Shown: positions 37,759 through 46,401 of the stretch, piece after piece | Numbering within the stretch: position 1 is the stretch's first letter | Layout: every line of letters starts with the position of its first letter | Assembly (NCBI RefSeq): GCF_012524115.1 | Contig: NZ_JAAZWB010000046.1 | Location: 1-64,000 of the forward strand | Reading direction: 5' to 3' | DNA from: Bacillus sp. RO1 | GTDB taxonomy: Bacteria > Bacillota > Bacilli > Bacillales > Bacillaceae_I | Length of the DNA: 64,000 nt | Made by a program: the position numbers and the translations under genes | Notes under the pieces: model-generated | Databases searched by the model: none | What the model was told of the DNA's origin: nothing | What the model saw: the letters and a program-made list of their open reading frames with translations, nothing else

Positions 37759-38757
37759 TTATCCTGAAATGTCTTTCTCTTTTCCTACTTTGAGCTGTAC
37801 ACCTTTTCTTCTAGACCACCATAATTTGACGGTCCCTACGATACCTTGAGGGAAAAACATCACCACTACGATATAAAGGATTCCGAAGAAAATAATCCAT
37901 CGTTCAAAAATCCAATGAACTTTTGCAAGGTCTGTTAACCAATGGTGTGCAAACTCTATCAACCCTGCTCCAATTATCGCGCCTATTAAAGTACCTACAC
38001 CTCCAATGATGGTCATCAGTAGTGCATCCAACGTGACATCTACTGCAAAAACAGACGTATTGACGAACCTAAGTGTCAATACATAGAGACTACCGGCAAA
38101 GCTAGCAAACACACCGGCTACCACACTCGCTATGACTTTATAATGCAGCACATGGTAGCCAAGCGATTCAGTTCGATCTTCATTCTCTCTTATTGCCTGC
38201 AGAACCCTTCCTAATGGAGAATGTGTAAATCGCTTTAGTAAAAGAAAAATTAGGACCATCATGATTAAAGACAGTAGATATAAATTTAATCTATCACGCA
38301 AAAGATCAGGGATACTGAAGGTAAACCCATCATTTCCATATGTGAGTGTACGCCATTTTTCCGCCAATACAAGAAACAGTCCGGAGAAAGCGAGGGTTAA
38401 CATAGCATAGAAGTGACTTTTCAAACGAAGGGAAAGCATCCCGACAATATAGCTTACAACACCTGCTATAACTGCACCAACAAGTATCGCTAATAAAAGC
38501 ACTGGTATGGTACTTTCATATTGCTTCAACATAATACCCGTGGAATAAGCTCCTATTCCAAAAAACATGGCATGACCAAACGAAACAATTCCCGTGTAAC
38601 CAAGCAAGATATCATAACTCATTGCAAAGATGGCAAAAAGGAAGATTTGAGTAAACATGATTAAGAGAGTACGAGAATCTGTAACAAACGGAAGTGCAAG
38701 AAGCATCAAAAACATAATGATATAGACGGAATTTGGTATGGACATATATCTGTTCAT
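37759..38757 (-). CDS. livM: Branched-chain amino-acid-type ABC permease LivM
   Basis: This 332-residue integral membrane permease has about ten hydrophobic segments. It carries the LivM-type SFGHAMFFGIGAYSTG and RVLQAIRENEDRTESLGYHVLHYK cytoplasmic motif that contacts the ATPases. GGVGTLIGAIIGAG near residue 245 is typical. It follows livH after 4 bp. HAAT-family transporters carry branched-chain amino acids but also urea, amides and aromatic acids, so the name does not fix the substrate. Confidence 0.88.
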   Translation of the reverse strand: MNRYMSIPNSVYIIMFLMLLALPFVTDSRTLLIMFTQIFLFAIFAMSYDILLGYTGIVSFGHAMFFGIGAYSTGIMLKQYESTIPVLLLAILVGAVIAGVVSYIVGMLSLRLKSHFYAMLTLAFSGLFLVLAEKWRTLTYGNDGFTFSIPDLLRDRLNLYLLSLIMMVLIFLLLKRFTHSPLGRVLQAIRENEDRTESLGYHVLHYKVIASVVAGVFASFAGSLYVLTLRFVNTSVFAVDVTLDALLMTIIGGVGTLIGAIIGAGLIEFAHHWLTDLAKVHWIFERWIIFFGILYIVVVMFFPQGIVGTVKLWWSRRKGVQLKVGKEKDISG

Positions 38758-38761
38758 TCTC

Positions 38762-39622
38762 TCACCCCTTTACTCCAAATAATCCTTGTGGACGGAAAAT
38801 CAAAACTACGGTCATCAGCATCATGTTTACTGCCAATGCTAAATCCGGGACGAAATAGGCCATATAGGAACCACTCAATCCGACCAAGATGGCTGCAAGT
38901 ACCGAACCTGTAATGCTTCCCATCCCCCCAATTACCACCACAATGAATGCCAAGATCCCAAACTCCAGCCCCATCTCTGCATAAATGACACCGGAATAAG
39001 GCCCAAGCAGCATGCCACCAAGCGCCGCCATTGCGGCCCCAGCCATAAACACGAGCATAAACACCCGTTTTATGTTGATGCCCAATGCCTGCACCATCTC
39101 TTTGTTGATAACACCCGCTCGTACGATTAGGCCTATTTTTGTATTTCTTAAAATATAGAAGATTGCAGCGAAAACAAGCGTACCTATAATGATGATAAAT
39201 AAACGGTATTTGATGATGATGATATCCCCAAACTCCCAGCTCCCACTCAAATATGATGGAGTTCTTGCGCTAAGCTGGTTTGGACCGAATACCACTTTAA
39301 TCATTTCGCTTAAAACTAGCATGACTCCTAACGTAATCAGAATCTGTTGAACATGATTTCCATAGACAGGCTGGATGATATATCGTTCAAGCGCAAGCCC
39401 CAATATAAGCCCGGTACCGATTGCAGCAATAATTCCTATCATAAAGCTGCCTGTTGCCGAATACACCCAGATCCCTGAGAAGGCGCCCCAGGCAAACAGC
39501 CCCCCATGGGCAAAGTTAAGGACATCCATTAAACCAAATATTAAGGTCAGACCAGCAGCAAGCAAAAAAATCAACATTCCCGTTGCTAATCCGTTTACTG
39601 TCAGATTCACTAATACATCCAC
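38762..39622 (-). CDS. livH: Branched-chain amino-acid-type ABC permease LivH
   Basis: This 286-residue permease is the partner of LivM. It contains LTLIFGLMDVLNFAHGGLFAWGAF near residue 25, a family hallmark, and RAGVINKEMVQALGINIKRVF, the ATPase-contact loop. GGMGSITGSVLAAILVG follows near the C-terminus. Gene order livK-G-F-H-M is compact, with all genes on the minus strand. Confidence 0.88.
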   Translation of the reverse strand: MDVLVNLTVNGLATGMLIFLLAAGLTLIFGLMDVLNFAHGGLFAWGAFSGIWVYSATGSFMIGIIAAIGTGLILGLALERYIIQPVYGNHVQQILITLGVMLVLSEMIKVVFGPNQLSARTPSYLSGSWEFGDIIIIKYRLFIIIIGTLVFAAIFYILRNTKIGLIVRAGVINKEMVQALGINIKRVFMLVFMAGAAMAALGGMLLGPYSGVIYAEMGLEFGILAFIVVVIGGMGSITGSVLAAILVGLSGSYMAYFVPDLALAVNMMLMTVVLIFRPQGLFGVKG

Positions 39623-39636
39623 TATATGCCCCTCCT

Positions 39637-40347
39637 TTATGCGATCCCAAGATATTGCCTTCTGAGCTCCTCATCTTCCTTCAGCTCATGCATGTGACCA
39701 TGGTGAACGGTCTTCCCGTCATCCAAGATATAGAAGCAATCCCCAATTGTACTTGCCATATAAAAGTTCTGCTCTACTAGAATAATGGTCGTTTCTTTTT
39801 TCATCTGCAGGATGGAATCCATCACCTTTTCCACCATAATTGGAGCTAACCCCTTACTAGGTTCATCAATCAATAGAAGCCTGCTGTTATTAATATAAGC
39901 TCGAGAAATTGCAAGCATCTGCTTTTGACCGCCACTTAAATTCCCACCACGCTTTTTCCAATAGGTTTTTAAATCGGGAAACAAGTCTAACACCCAATCT
40001 AATTTCGCAAGCGTTTCTTCATCTGCTTTTTTCATGGCAACCTTCATATTCTCTTCTACTGTTAATTCTCCGAACACCCCTTGATCTTCTGGAACATAAC
40101 CAATTCCTCTATTGGCAATTTCATACGTTGCCATTCCGGTAATATCCTGCCCATCAAACACGATAGAACCCTGTTGAGGAGGATTAAGTCCCATCACACT
40201 TCTGAGGGTTGTCGTTTTCCCTGCCCCGTTTCTTCCTAGCAGTACAGTGACTTCTCCTTGTTTCGCTTCAAAATCAACACCTTGCAAAATGTGAAACTGC
40301 TCAATATATGTTTGTATCTTTTCCACTTTAAGAAGCGTTGTCATCAT
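39637..40347 (-). CDS. livF: ABC transporter ATP-binding protein LivF
   Basis: This 236-residue ATPase has Walker A GRNGAGKTT near residue 37, signature LSGGQKQMLAISRA near residue 134, Walker B LLLIDEPSKGL and switch His region. The SKGLAP sequence is typical of LivF. I chose ATG 40347, preceded by GGGAGGAT; the next codon is also ATG. It overlaps the livG end by 20 bp. Confidence 0.88.
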   Translation of the reverse strand: MMTTLLKVEKIQTYIEQFHILQGVDFEAKQGEVTVLLGRNGAGKTTTLRSVMGLNPPQQGSIVFDGQDITGMATYEIANRGIGYVPEDQGVFGELTVEENMKVAMKKADEETLAKLDWVLDLFPDLKTYWKKRGGNLSGGQKQMLAISRAYINNSRLLLIDEPSKGLAPIMVEKVMDSILQMKKETTIILVEQNFYMASTIGDCFYILDDGKTVHHGHMHELKEDEELRRQYLGIA

Positions 40348-41095
40348 ACAATCCTCCCAAATACGCTGACTGAACTGTTTCATTATTCATGATTTCTTGC
40401 GGTGTACCGTCCGCTAACAATTTCCCATTGAAAAGTACCGTAACAGAATCAGATAAGTCTAATATCATGTCCATTTTATGTTCAATTAGTATGATGGTCC
40501 TGTCTCCCCTGGCTTTTATTAGTTTAATAACCTCCAGTATTGCCGGTACTTCTTCAATGGACATACCCGCCGTTGGTTCATCCAAAAGAAGCAGTTCCGT
40601 TTCAAGCGCTAAAAGCATGGCAATTTCAAGTTTTCTCTTTTCTCCATGTGCCAGATTTTTTGCAAGTGATTTAGCTTTATCATCCAGAAGGACCGTCTTC
40701 AATAAATCCAAAGACCGCTCTTCAAACTCCTTGAATTGTAGGAAATGGGAAAACATGTTATACCTGACTCCCCGTTGAGACTGAACTGCCAGCCGAACAT
40801 TTTCCAAAACTGTTAGATTTGGAAACACATTAGTAATCTGAAACGACCTCCCGATACCTTTCCTAGTCCGTCTCATGGAGGAAAGGTTTGTTATGTCCTC
40901 ACCTTTCCAAATCACCTCTCCCTTTGTAGGCTTCAGCTGTCCGCTTAAGAGGTTGAAAAATGTCGTCTTTCCAGCTCCATTTGGGCCGATGATGGATTTG
41001 AAGTGGAAAGGCTCCACAGTAAAATTCACATGATCCACTGCCACATGCCCACCAAAAGCAATGGTTAAATCCTTAGTCTGCAAAATGGGATTCAA
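40328..41095 (-). CDS. livG: ABC transporter ATP-binding protein LivG
   Basis: This 255-residue ATPase has Walker A GPNGAGKTTFFN near residue 38, LAHGEKRKLEIAMLLA as signature and LLLLDEPTAGMS as Walker B. The GRSFQITNVFPNLTVLENV segment is typical of LivG. It follows the binding protein gene by 76 bp and together with LivF powers the importer. Confidence 0.88.
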   Translation of the reverse strand: MNPILQTKDLTIAFGGHVAVDHVNFTVEPFHFKSIIGPNGAGKTTFFNLLSGQLKPTKGEVIWKGEDITNLSSMRRTRKGIGRSFQITNVFPNLTVLENVRLAVQSQRGVRYNMFSHFLQFKEFEERSLDLLKTVLLDDKAKSLAKNLAHGEKRKLEIAMLLALETELLLLDEPTAGMSIEEVPAILEVIKLIKARGDRTIILIEHKMDMILDLSDSVTVLFNGKLLADGTPQEIMNNETVQSAYLGGLYDDNAS

Positions 41096-41171
41096 AGTGT
41101 GTACCTCCTTCTATTAGTTATCTAATAACACGAAGGAACTTTAGAGCATAGCTCCAAAGTTCCACTTCTAC

Positions 41172-42395
41172 TTATTGATTGTTACGGATTGGAGGAGCTG
41201 TTTCCTCCGGAGATAGCTCCCTCATTAACACAGGTACTGGATAGTCGAATCCATCCACTTTCTCCAGACGCACAGCATATAAAGTTTGCATCGCTTGATG
41301 ATCCTCAGGTCGGAACGTCATTTGACCTTTTGGTGTTTCAAAGCTCATTCCTTCCATTGTTTCTATGATTAAATTGGAATCTGTATCTCCCTCTGTTTTC
41401 TTTAGTGCTTCCACGATAGCGATGGCAGCCGTCATTCCTCCTGGAGTAAACAGGTCCGGAACTTCTCCGTTGAACTTTTCTTTATGTTTTTCCACCAACC
41501 AATCATTGACTGGATTATCAGGCAGTGTATGGTAGTAAACAGAGAACCCTTCCATTCCGATTAACTGTTCCATCGTGTGTAATGCCGCAATATCAGGAGC
41601 ACCTGTAGAAATCTTGATTCCTCTTTCTTGTACTTTCATATCGGAAATTTGATTCCAAGGAGAATTGGCACCTGCCCATACAACAAAGAGATAGTCAGGA
41701 TCTGAATCTAAAATCTTTTGGATATTGGATGTAAAATCAGTTGCAGCAGGATCTGCATATTCTTCTAGAACAATCTCAGCACCAAGTTCCAATGCTGCTT
41801 CTTTGAATGCCGCAACTCCATCATGACCAAAAGAATAATCTGGCGCCAATGTTGCAATCTTCACGCCTTCCCCTGCGATTGCAGCTGCTCCAGCCACTGC
41901 ATCTTGAGAGGAATTTCTTGATGTACGGAAAATATATTTGTTCCAATCTGCTCCTGTAATACTATCTGCCACTGCTGGTTCCACAAGCATCACCTTTTCA
42001 TACTCTTCTGCAAGGGGCAGTACCGCTAAAGTATCTCCAGAGCTTGAAGATCCGACAAGGAAGTCCACCTCATCTTCTTCCAATAGTTTAGTTGCTTTTT
42101 GAATCGCCACTTCCGGTTTTGTTTCGGTGTCTTCCACTACAAACTCTATCTTGTGTCCGTTTACTTCCATTGTTCCTTCTGTTGCATATTCAAGACCAAG
42201 TTCAAAGCCTTGAACCGTTTGCTTACCATACGTTTCAAGCGCACCAGTTAATGAAGCGAGCACACCCACCTTGATTACCTTTTGATCTCCATCACCGCTT
42301 GAATCTGTTTCTGTTCCGGCATTGCTATCGCTACAGCCAGCCAACACCAACATCAGTGCACACATAAGCAGAAATCCTGTCTTCCACTTTCTCAT
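41172..42395 (-). CDS. livK: ABC transporter substrate-binding lipoprotein, LivK family
   Basis: This 407-residue extracellular binding protein has a lipoprotein signal with lipobox VLAGC (Cys 21), then a Ser/Asp/Gly-rich linker. The type I periplasmic-binding fold begins VIKVGVLASLTGALETYGKQTVQGFELG. FLVGSSSSGDTLAVLPLAEEY and RTSRNSSQDAVAGAAAI follow. It resembles amide- and aromatic-acid-binding members as much as Leu/Ile/Val ones. It is the first gene of the operon and lies 60 bp after a TGTAACC direct repeat. Confidence 0.86.
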   Translation of the reverse strand: MRKWKTGFLLMCALMLVLAGCSDSNAGTETDSSGDGDQKVIKVGVLASLTGALETYGKQTVQGFELGLEYATEGTMEVNGHKIEFVVEDTETKPEVAIQKATKLLEEDEVDFLVGSSSSGDTLAVLPLAEEYEKVMLVEPAVADSITGADWNKYIFRTSRNSSQDAVAGAAAIAGEGVKIATLAPDYSFGHDGVAAFKEAALELGAEIVLEEYADPAATDFTSNIQKILDSDPDYLFVVWAGANSPWNQISDMKVQERGIKISTGAPDIAALHTMEQLIGMEGFSVYYHTLPDNPVNDWLVEKHKEKFNGEVPDLFTPGGMTAAIAIVEALKKTEGDTDSNLIIETMEGMSFETPKGQMTFRPEDHQAMQTLYAVRLEKVDGFDYPVPVLMRELSPEETAPPIRNNQ

Positions 42396-42454
42396 TTACC
42401 TTCCCCCTTAACCCATTAATGTGTTTAAGTTGTAGTTTCAGCTTAAGACGAGGT

Positions 42455-42472
42455 GGTTACAAATGGGTTACA
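42455..42472 (-). promoter_or_regulatory. SARP-type direct repeat upstream of livK
   Basis: On the minus strand two identical heptamers TGTAACC (42466-42472 and 42455-42461) are 11 bp apart with a 4-bp spacer. SARP/BTAD winged helices bind heptamer direct repeats with this period. The adjacent divergent-side regulator has such a domain. I find no good -10 just downstream. Confidence 0.65.
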
Positions 42473-42534
42473 AAGCAAAGACTGCTACACGAAAAACAAC
42501 CGCCCGGTTCTTTTTTAGTTGTTGGTTAGTCTCC

Positions 42535-42596
42535 GCTGTTGATTTCGCAAATGGCTGCGTTTTCCTAGGGGCGGTTGCTTGAGCCTCTTTGCTCCG
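42535..42596 (+). repeat. Truncated subtype 1 repeat
   Basis: The left half of the dispersed element (GCTGTTGATT through GAGCCTC) is present, then similarity ends after GCTCCG. A complete copy starts 30 bp later in the same orientation, so this looks like a partly deleted tandem duplicate. Confidence 0.75.
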
Positions 42597-42625
42597 TCTT
42601 TGACTTAAGGTGTTCTTTAGACACC

Positions 42626-42809
42626 GCTGTTGATCTCCGCAAATGGCTTCGCTTTCCTAGGGGCGGTGCTTGAGCCTCTTCGCTACGCTGCGGGGTCTCA
42701 AGCTACCGCTATCTCCCTCAGGACAAGGAAGGCTCCGGCAGCGATACATCGCACGAAGAAAATGCGTAGCATTTTCGAGGAGTCTTCGCCTTTTGCTCCA
42801 ATCAACAGC
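42626..42809 (+). repeat. Dispersed structured repeat, subtype 1, with 58-bp internal insertion
   Basis: Both ends match copy A except for one base (GCTGTTGATC and AATCAACAGC), and the central hairpin is kept. After CTCAGGA a 58-bp block (42724-42781) interrupts the sequence. The block contains the small hairpin GAAAATGC-GTA-GCATTTTC. Downstream GTCTTCGCC resumes the element. Confidence 0.8.
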
Positions 42810-42898
42810 TATAAATTACGAGTACGAAGATTTTATGTACTTTCAGTTAGCCTGGGTAGATACCTTTTCTTAATCTCATAGTTGAATGAAGCCACCTT

Positions 42899-43022
42899 GT
42901 TGATTGGAGTGGAAGGCGCGTAGACGCCCGCGGGAGGAAGGGACAGGTGAGACCCCGCAGGCTTGCCGAGGAGGCTCACGGACCGCCCGCAGGCAAGCGA
43001 AGCGGCTGGAACGGAAATCAAC
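42899..43022 (-). repeat. Dispersed structured repeat, subtype 2
   Basis: The ends are GTTGATT and AATCAAC. Read on the minus strand the central hairpin pairs GTGAGCC with GGTCTCAC, a compensated variant of the TTGAG/CTCAA stem in subtype 1. GC-rich CGCCTTCC and CCGCGGG segments are characteristic. No gene is supported in 42396-43072. Confidence 0.8.
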
Positions 43023-43051
43023 CGTTTTAAAATATTTCTTATTATTAAAAA

Positions 43052-43074
43052 AACCCCACCATCATAGCGGGGTT
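43052..43074 (-). terminator. Terminator of the STAND-BTAD regulator gene
   Basis: AACCCC (43052-43057) pairs with GGGGTT (43069-43074). On the minus strand the stem is followed by a T run. It overlaps the stop codon. Confidence 0.8.
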
Positions 43075-46000
43075 AGTTGGCTTTTCCAAGCACCATGTCG
43101 TACATCTTTTTCGTCGAAAACATCGGCTCTACGCCAAGCTCACTTTCCAAATAGTGTTTGCACTTTGCAAACCATTTCATGGCTTGTGAACGATTGTTTT
43201 TGTGATAATAACAAAACATCAGCAAGCGATATGCTTCTTCCCAAGTTGGGTCCTTTTCAATAACCCTCTCACATAACTGTATAGCGGAATCGAATTTCTT
43301 ACGTGCAACCAAAAGTTGTGCAAGCTTTTCACTGCACCGCAGGTAGTAGACCAGTAGTCTCTCTCTTTCATTCAAACACCAATCTGCATATTTCTGGTCT
43401 GGAAGGAAATCTCCCTTATATAAAGCCAATGCTTTTTCTAAATAAGTTATGGCCCTTGCAGGCTCCTGTTCTTCCAATCCAGCTGATGCATAGGATTCAA
43501 ATTCACTACAGTCCAGAACATAGCCACAGCTTGGGTTCAACCCATACGAATTCCCTTCTCTTTGAATGAAGAAAGGCTCGGTTCTAGCTTTTCTCACGGG
43601 TTCCAATGCATTGTTCAATGCGTTTAGTGCTACTTTAAAGTCTCTCGCTACCGTTTTCTCAGGAACATTTGGCCATATGGCTGCAAAAATTTCATCTTTA
43701 ACTAATTGCATGTTTCTTTTTGTGACAAAGAACTCTAGCAGTTCCTTTGCTTTTGCACGCTGCCAATCTTTTGCCCCTACTTCCTTCTGACCGAGCCAAA
43801 CTTTGAAGTTTCCTAGTGTTTGGATTTTCAACGTATAACCTGGATGATTCTGAAGATGAGAAAAGCCAAGCTCATTCAGTAAGGAAGTAACGTAAGCCCG
43901 TTGAATTTCTCTATTCTGCGCTTCCATTAGAAGCGGAGTGAATTGTTGAAGATCGTTTGGCCCAAAGGTCGTTCTGTTGGATAGTATAAATTCATAGTTT
44001 CCAGTCTGTAAGAAGTTCAAGAATACATTCATTGATTGTGTAAACTCTTTCCACTCCTGCCGTTCAAAGTAGTAGATGGATTTCCAGAAAGACAGTAACA
44101 TCTCTGCATACTGATCGCCGCAATTACGCAAAAGCCTGCTCGCACGGAGACCGTAATAATCTGCCTTATCCCACTTCCTATTGTGAATACAAGCTATTTT
44201 CATTGCGAGATAGATGAGACCAGAAAGCCAATTATCTTTTACTTCTTCCGTTTCTTTCAACGCCTCTTCTCCACATAGTATGGCTTTCTCATAGGCACCT
44301 TGATTGGTGTGCAATATACATAAGCCCATATTAGCCTCTGCTTTTCCTCTTGACACATTCAGCTCTTCCATAATTTCCAGTGCAGTTTGATAACATTCCT
44401 TAGCAAGTGCACTATCATAAATCTCCATCAGCTGAACAGCATGCCCTAAACGAATCCAGCCACAAGCCTCTACAAAAGGAGCTTGAAGTTTAATGCCTTG
44501 TTTAATTCCTGCATCAGCCAGTTTTTTTGCCTGGTCTGCATTTCCCATGAATGCTTCCACCAGCGATAAAAGGAGATCTGTCTCACGGTGTGACTGCTGC
44601 AGTGTCCCTTCTGTTTGATCTTTTTTCTTATAGAGAAGGAGTTTTTTCGCTCTATGCAGGTTGCCTGAACGCAAAAGAATTCTTGCTTCGAGGTTTCCTG
44701 CCTCCTCCTGTTTATATACAACATCAAGCTTATCGAACCATTCGAGCGCTTTTGGTGCATGCCCTGCATTCAAGAAATTTTCTGCCATAATGGCATATAA
44801 TCGATTTTCCTCCTTCTTTTCAATGGGGCATGCTTCTATTAGCATAATCGCTTCAGACAGGACTCTTTCGGCTTTAATGGGTTGGATGGTATCCAGATAT
44901 ATTTTTGCAATCCCTTTCAAAGATCTTATGATTACAAGTATATCCCCGGACTTTCTGGCAGCATCCAGTCCATTTCTATATGCCGTTTCTGCTTCCTCAT
45001 AAAGACATCGGTAACGAAGAATCTCCCCTTGTATATACCAAAGCATATAATATCTAACTTTTATTTCATCAGAAATTCTAAGCAATTTTTCCAAAACGTA
45101 GGAGAGTTGTCCTTGTTCCATCAATTGAATTCCATGCTCATGAATGAGAACACCGATAGAAGAGTAATCGCCTATCTTTTCAAAATGTGAGATTGCCGGG
45201 AGAATGTCCCGTTGTTTCATATACCATCTTGCACAGCGTTTATGCAAAAGCAAGAATTGTTCTTCCTGCCCCATAAATCTTCTTTCGAGAAATTCTTTAA
45301 AAAGGGCATGATAACGATATTGGTTTTTTCCTGTTACAGTAATGAACAGATGACGCTCTGTTAGGGACTGCAAGATATAGTTGGAACCATTTATGCCCAA
45401 GACCTCATCACACATTTCTCCGTTAAGCACATCCAGTATCGAGGTCTGTTCCAAGAACTGCTGAATCATCGGTGTCTGCTTCATGAACACTTCAGTTGCC
45501 AGGTACTTGAATAGGTCTTCCAATTTTCCTTGTGTTGTGACCAAACCAGCTGTGGATGTTTCTTCTGCAAGCCTTTGACTCAATAGACCTAACGCCATGA
45601 CCCAGCCTTCTGATAAGGCGTAGATGTGTTCTATATCGTCATTATTAACATCCAACATATAAATATCTTCGAGAAGCACTTCCACCTCTTCCCTGGAAAA
45701 CTTGAGATCTTCCTCTGTTATTTCCAAGAGTTCATTCTTCACCTTCATTGCCGTAATAACTTCCCAATCTGGCCTTTCCCTTGTGATGAGAATGACATGA
45801 AGATTACTCGGGAAATGCTGTAGCAACCAATGGAACCATGTAACGATGTCAGGGTTTTTCTGTACGTAGTGGAAATCATCTATAATTAAAACCAGAGGTC
45901 CATCTATATGCGCTATTTCATTGATAAATAGTGAGCATAGATCTTGAATTTCCTCCTCACGAATATAACGGTCCATCTTGTTCAAATAACTTAATATACC

Positions 46001-46291
46001 TTCTCCAAATTGATTTTTCCTGGTTCTGATTGAGTGGACAACATATCGAAGAAAGGGGATTAATTCATCATCAAAATCCGTTGCGGTGTACCAACAGGAG
46101 ATGGCATCAAAAGTAGGTGCGAAGGAGGCAACAATTGTGCTCTTTCCATATCCCGGACCAGAGTGAACAACAGTTACACCGAAGTTGGTAACCGCTTTCA
46201 TTTTTCTTGCAATTTTAACCCTTCTAAGAACATGTTCTTTGACTGTAGGTGTCGTGATTTTAGTCTGCAATACGGTTTCTTGAGAAAGCAT
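43073..46291 (-). CDS. STAND-type ATPase transcriptional activator with C-terminal winged helix and BTAD domain
   Basis: This 1072-residue regulator has a MalT-like NTPase at the N-terminus: Walker A SGPGYGKST (residues 44-52) and Walker B LVLIIDDFHYV (Asp 138, 139). A long region of TPR-like helices spans about residues 380-780. An OmpR-type winged helix begins at LKIQTLGNFKVWLGQKEVG near residue 818, and the C-terminal BTAD repeat ends KHYLESELGVEPMFSTKKMYDMV. MalT relatives usually end in a LuxR helix-turn-helix; here SARP-type DNA binding replaces it. It lies 678 bp upstream of livK on the same strand and probably activates the liv operon and the acyl-CoA ligase through TGTAACC repeats. 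The ligand is unknown. Confidence 0.85.
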   Translation of the reverse strand: MLSQETVLQTKITTPTVKEHVLRRVKIARKMKAVTNFGVTVVHSGPGYGKSTIVASFAPTFDAISCWYTATDFDDELIPFLRYVVHSIRTRKNQFGEGILSYLNKMDRYIREEEIQDLCSLFINEIAHIDGPLVLIIDDFHYVQKNPDIVTWFHWLLQHFPSNLHVILITRERPDWEVITAMKVKNELLEITEEDLKFSREEVEVLLEDIYMLDVNNDDIEHIYALSEGWVMALGLLSQRLAEETSTAGLVTTQGKLEDLFKYLATEVFMKQTPMIQQFLEQTSILDVLNGEMCDEVLGINGSNYILQSLTERHLFITVTGKNQYRYHALFKEFLERRFMGQEEQFLLLHKRCARWYMKQRDILPAISHFEKIGDYSSIGVLIHEHGIQLMEQGQLSYVLEKLLRISDEIKVRYYMLWYIQGEILRYRCLYEEAETAYRNGLDAARKSGDILVIIRSLKGIAKIYLDTIQPIKAERVLSEAIMLIEACPIEKKEENRLYAIMAENFLNAGHAPKALEWFDKLDVVYKQEEAGNLEARILLRSGNLHRAKKLLLYKKKDQTEGTLQQSHRETDLLLSLVEAFMGNADQAKKLADAGIKQGIKLQAPFVEACGWIRLGHAVQLMEIYDSALAKECYQTALEIMEELNVSRGKAEANMGLCILHTNQGAYEKAILCGEEALKETEEVKDNWLSGLIYLAMKIACIHNRKWDKADYYGLRASRLLRNCGDQYAEMLLSFWKSIYYFERQEWKEFTQSMNVFLNFLQTGNYEFILSNRTTFGPNDLQQFTPLLMEAQNREIQRAYVTSLLNELGFSHLQNHPGYTLKIQTLGNFKVWLGQKEVGAKDWQRAKAKELLEFFVTKRNMQLVKDEIFAAIWPNVPEKTVARDFKVALNALNNALEPVRKARTEPFFIQREGNSYGLNPSCGYVLDCSEFESYASAGLEEQEPARAITYLEKALALYKGDFLPDQKYADWCLNERERLLVYYLRCSEKLAQLLVARKKFDSAIQLCERVIEKDPTWEEAYRLLMFCYYHKNNRSQAMKWFAKCKHYLESELGVEPMFSTKKMYDMVLGKAN

Positions 46292-46367
46292 CTACCTACC
46301 CTCCTTTTTTCTGAATTTTAGATCTATTATGTTCTATTATAATGATTTGGGAGTGTAAAAACATTAA

Positions 46368-46401
46368 AAAGAACAGCTAATCCTAACAAAAGCTGTTCTT
46401 T
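46368..46401 (-). terminator. Terminator of the signal peptidase gene
   Basis: AAAGAACAGCT (46368-46378) pairs with AGCTGTTCTTT (46391-46401). On the minus strand T residues follow. The stem overlaps the stop codon. Confidence 0.82.

Noticed and set aside
42630-43263. Plus-strand open frames across the repeats near 42.6-43.3 kb
   Set aside because: They follow the structured repeats or run antisense to the regulator gene. Frames differ between copies and there is no ribosome-binding site or conserved product.
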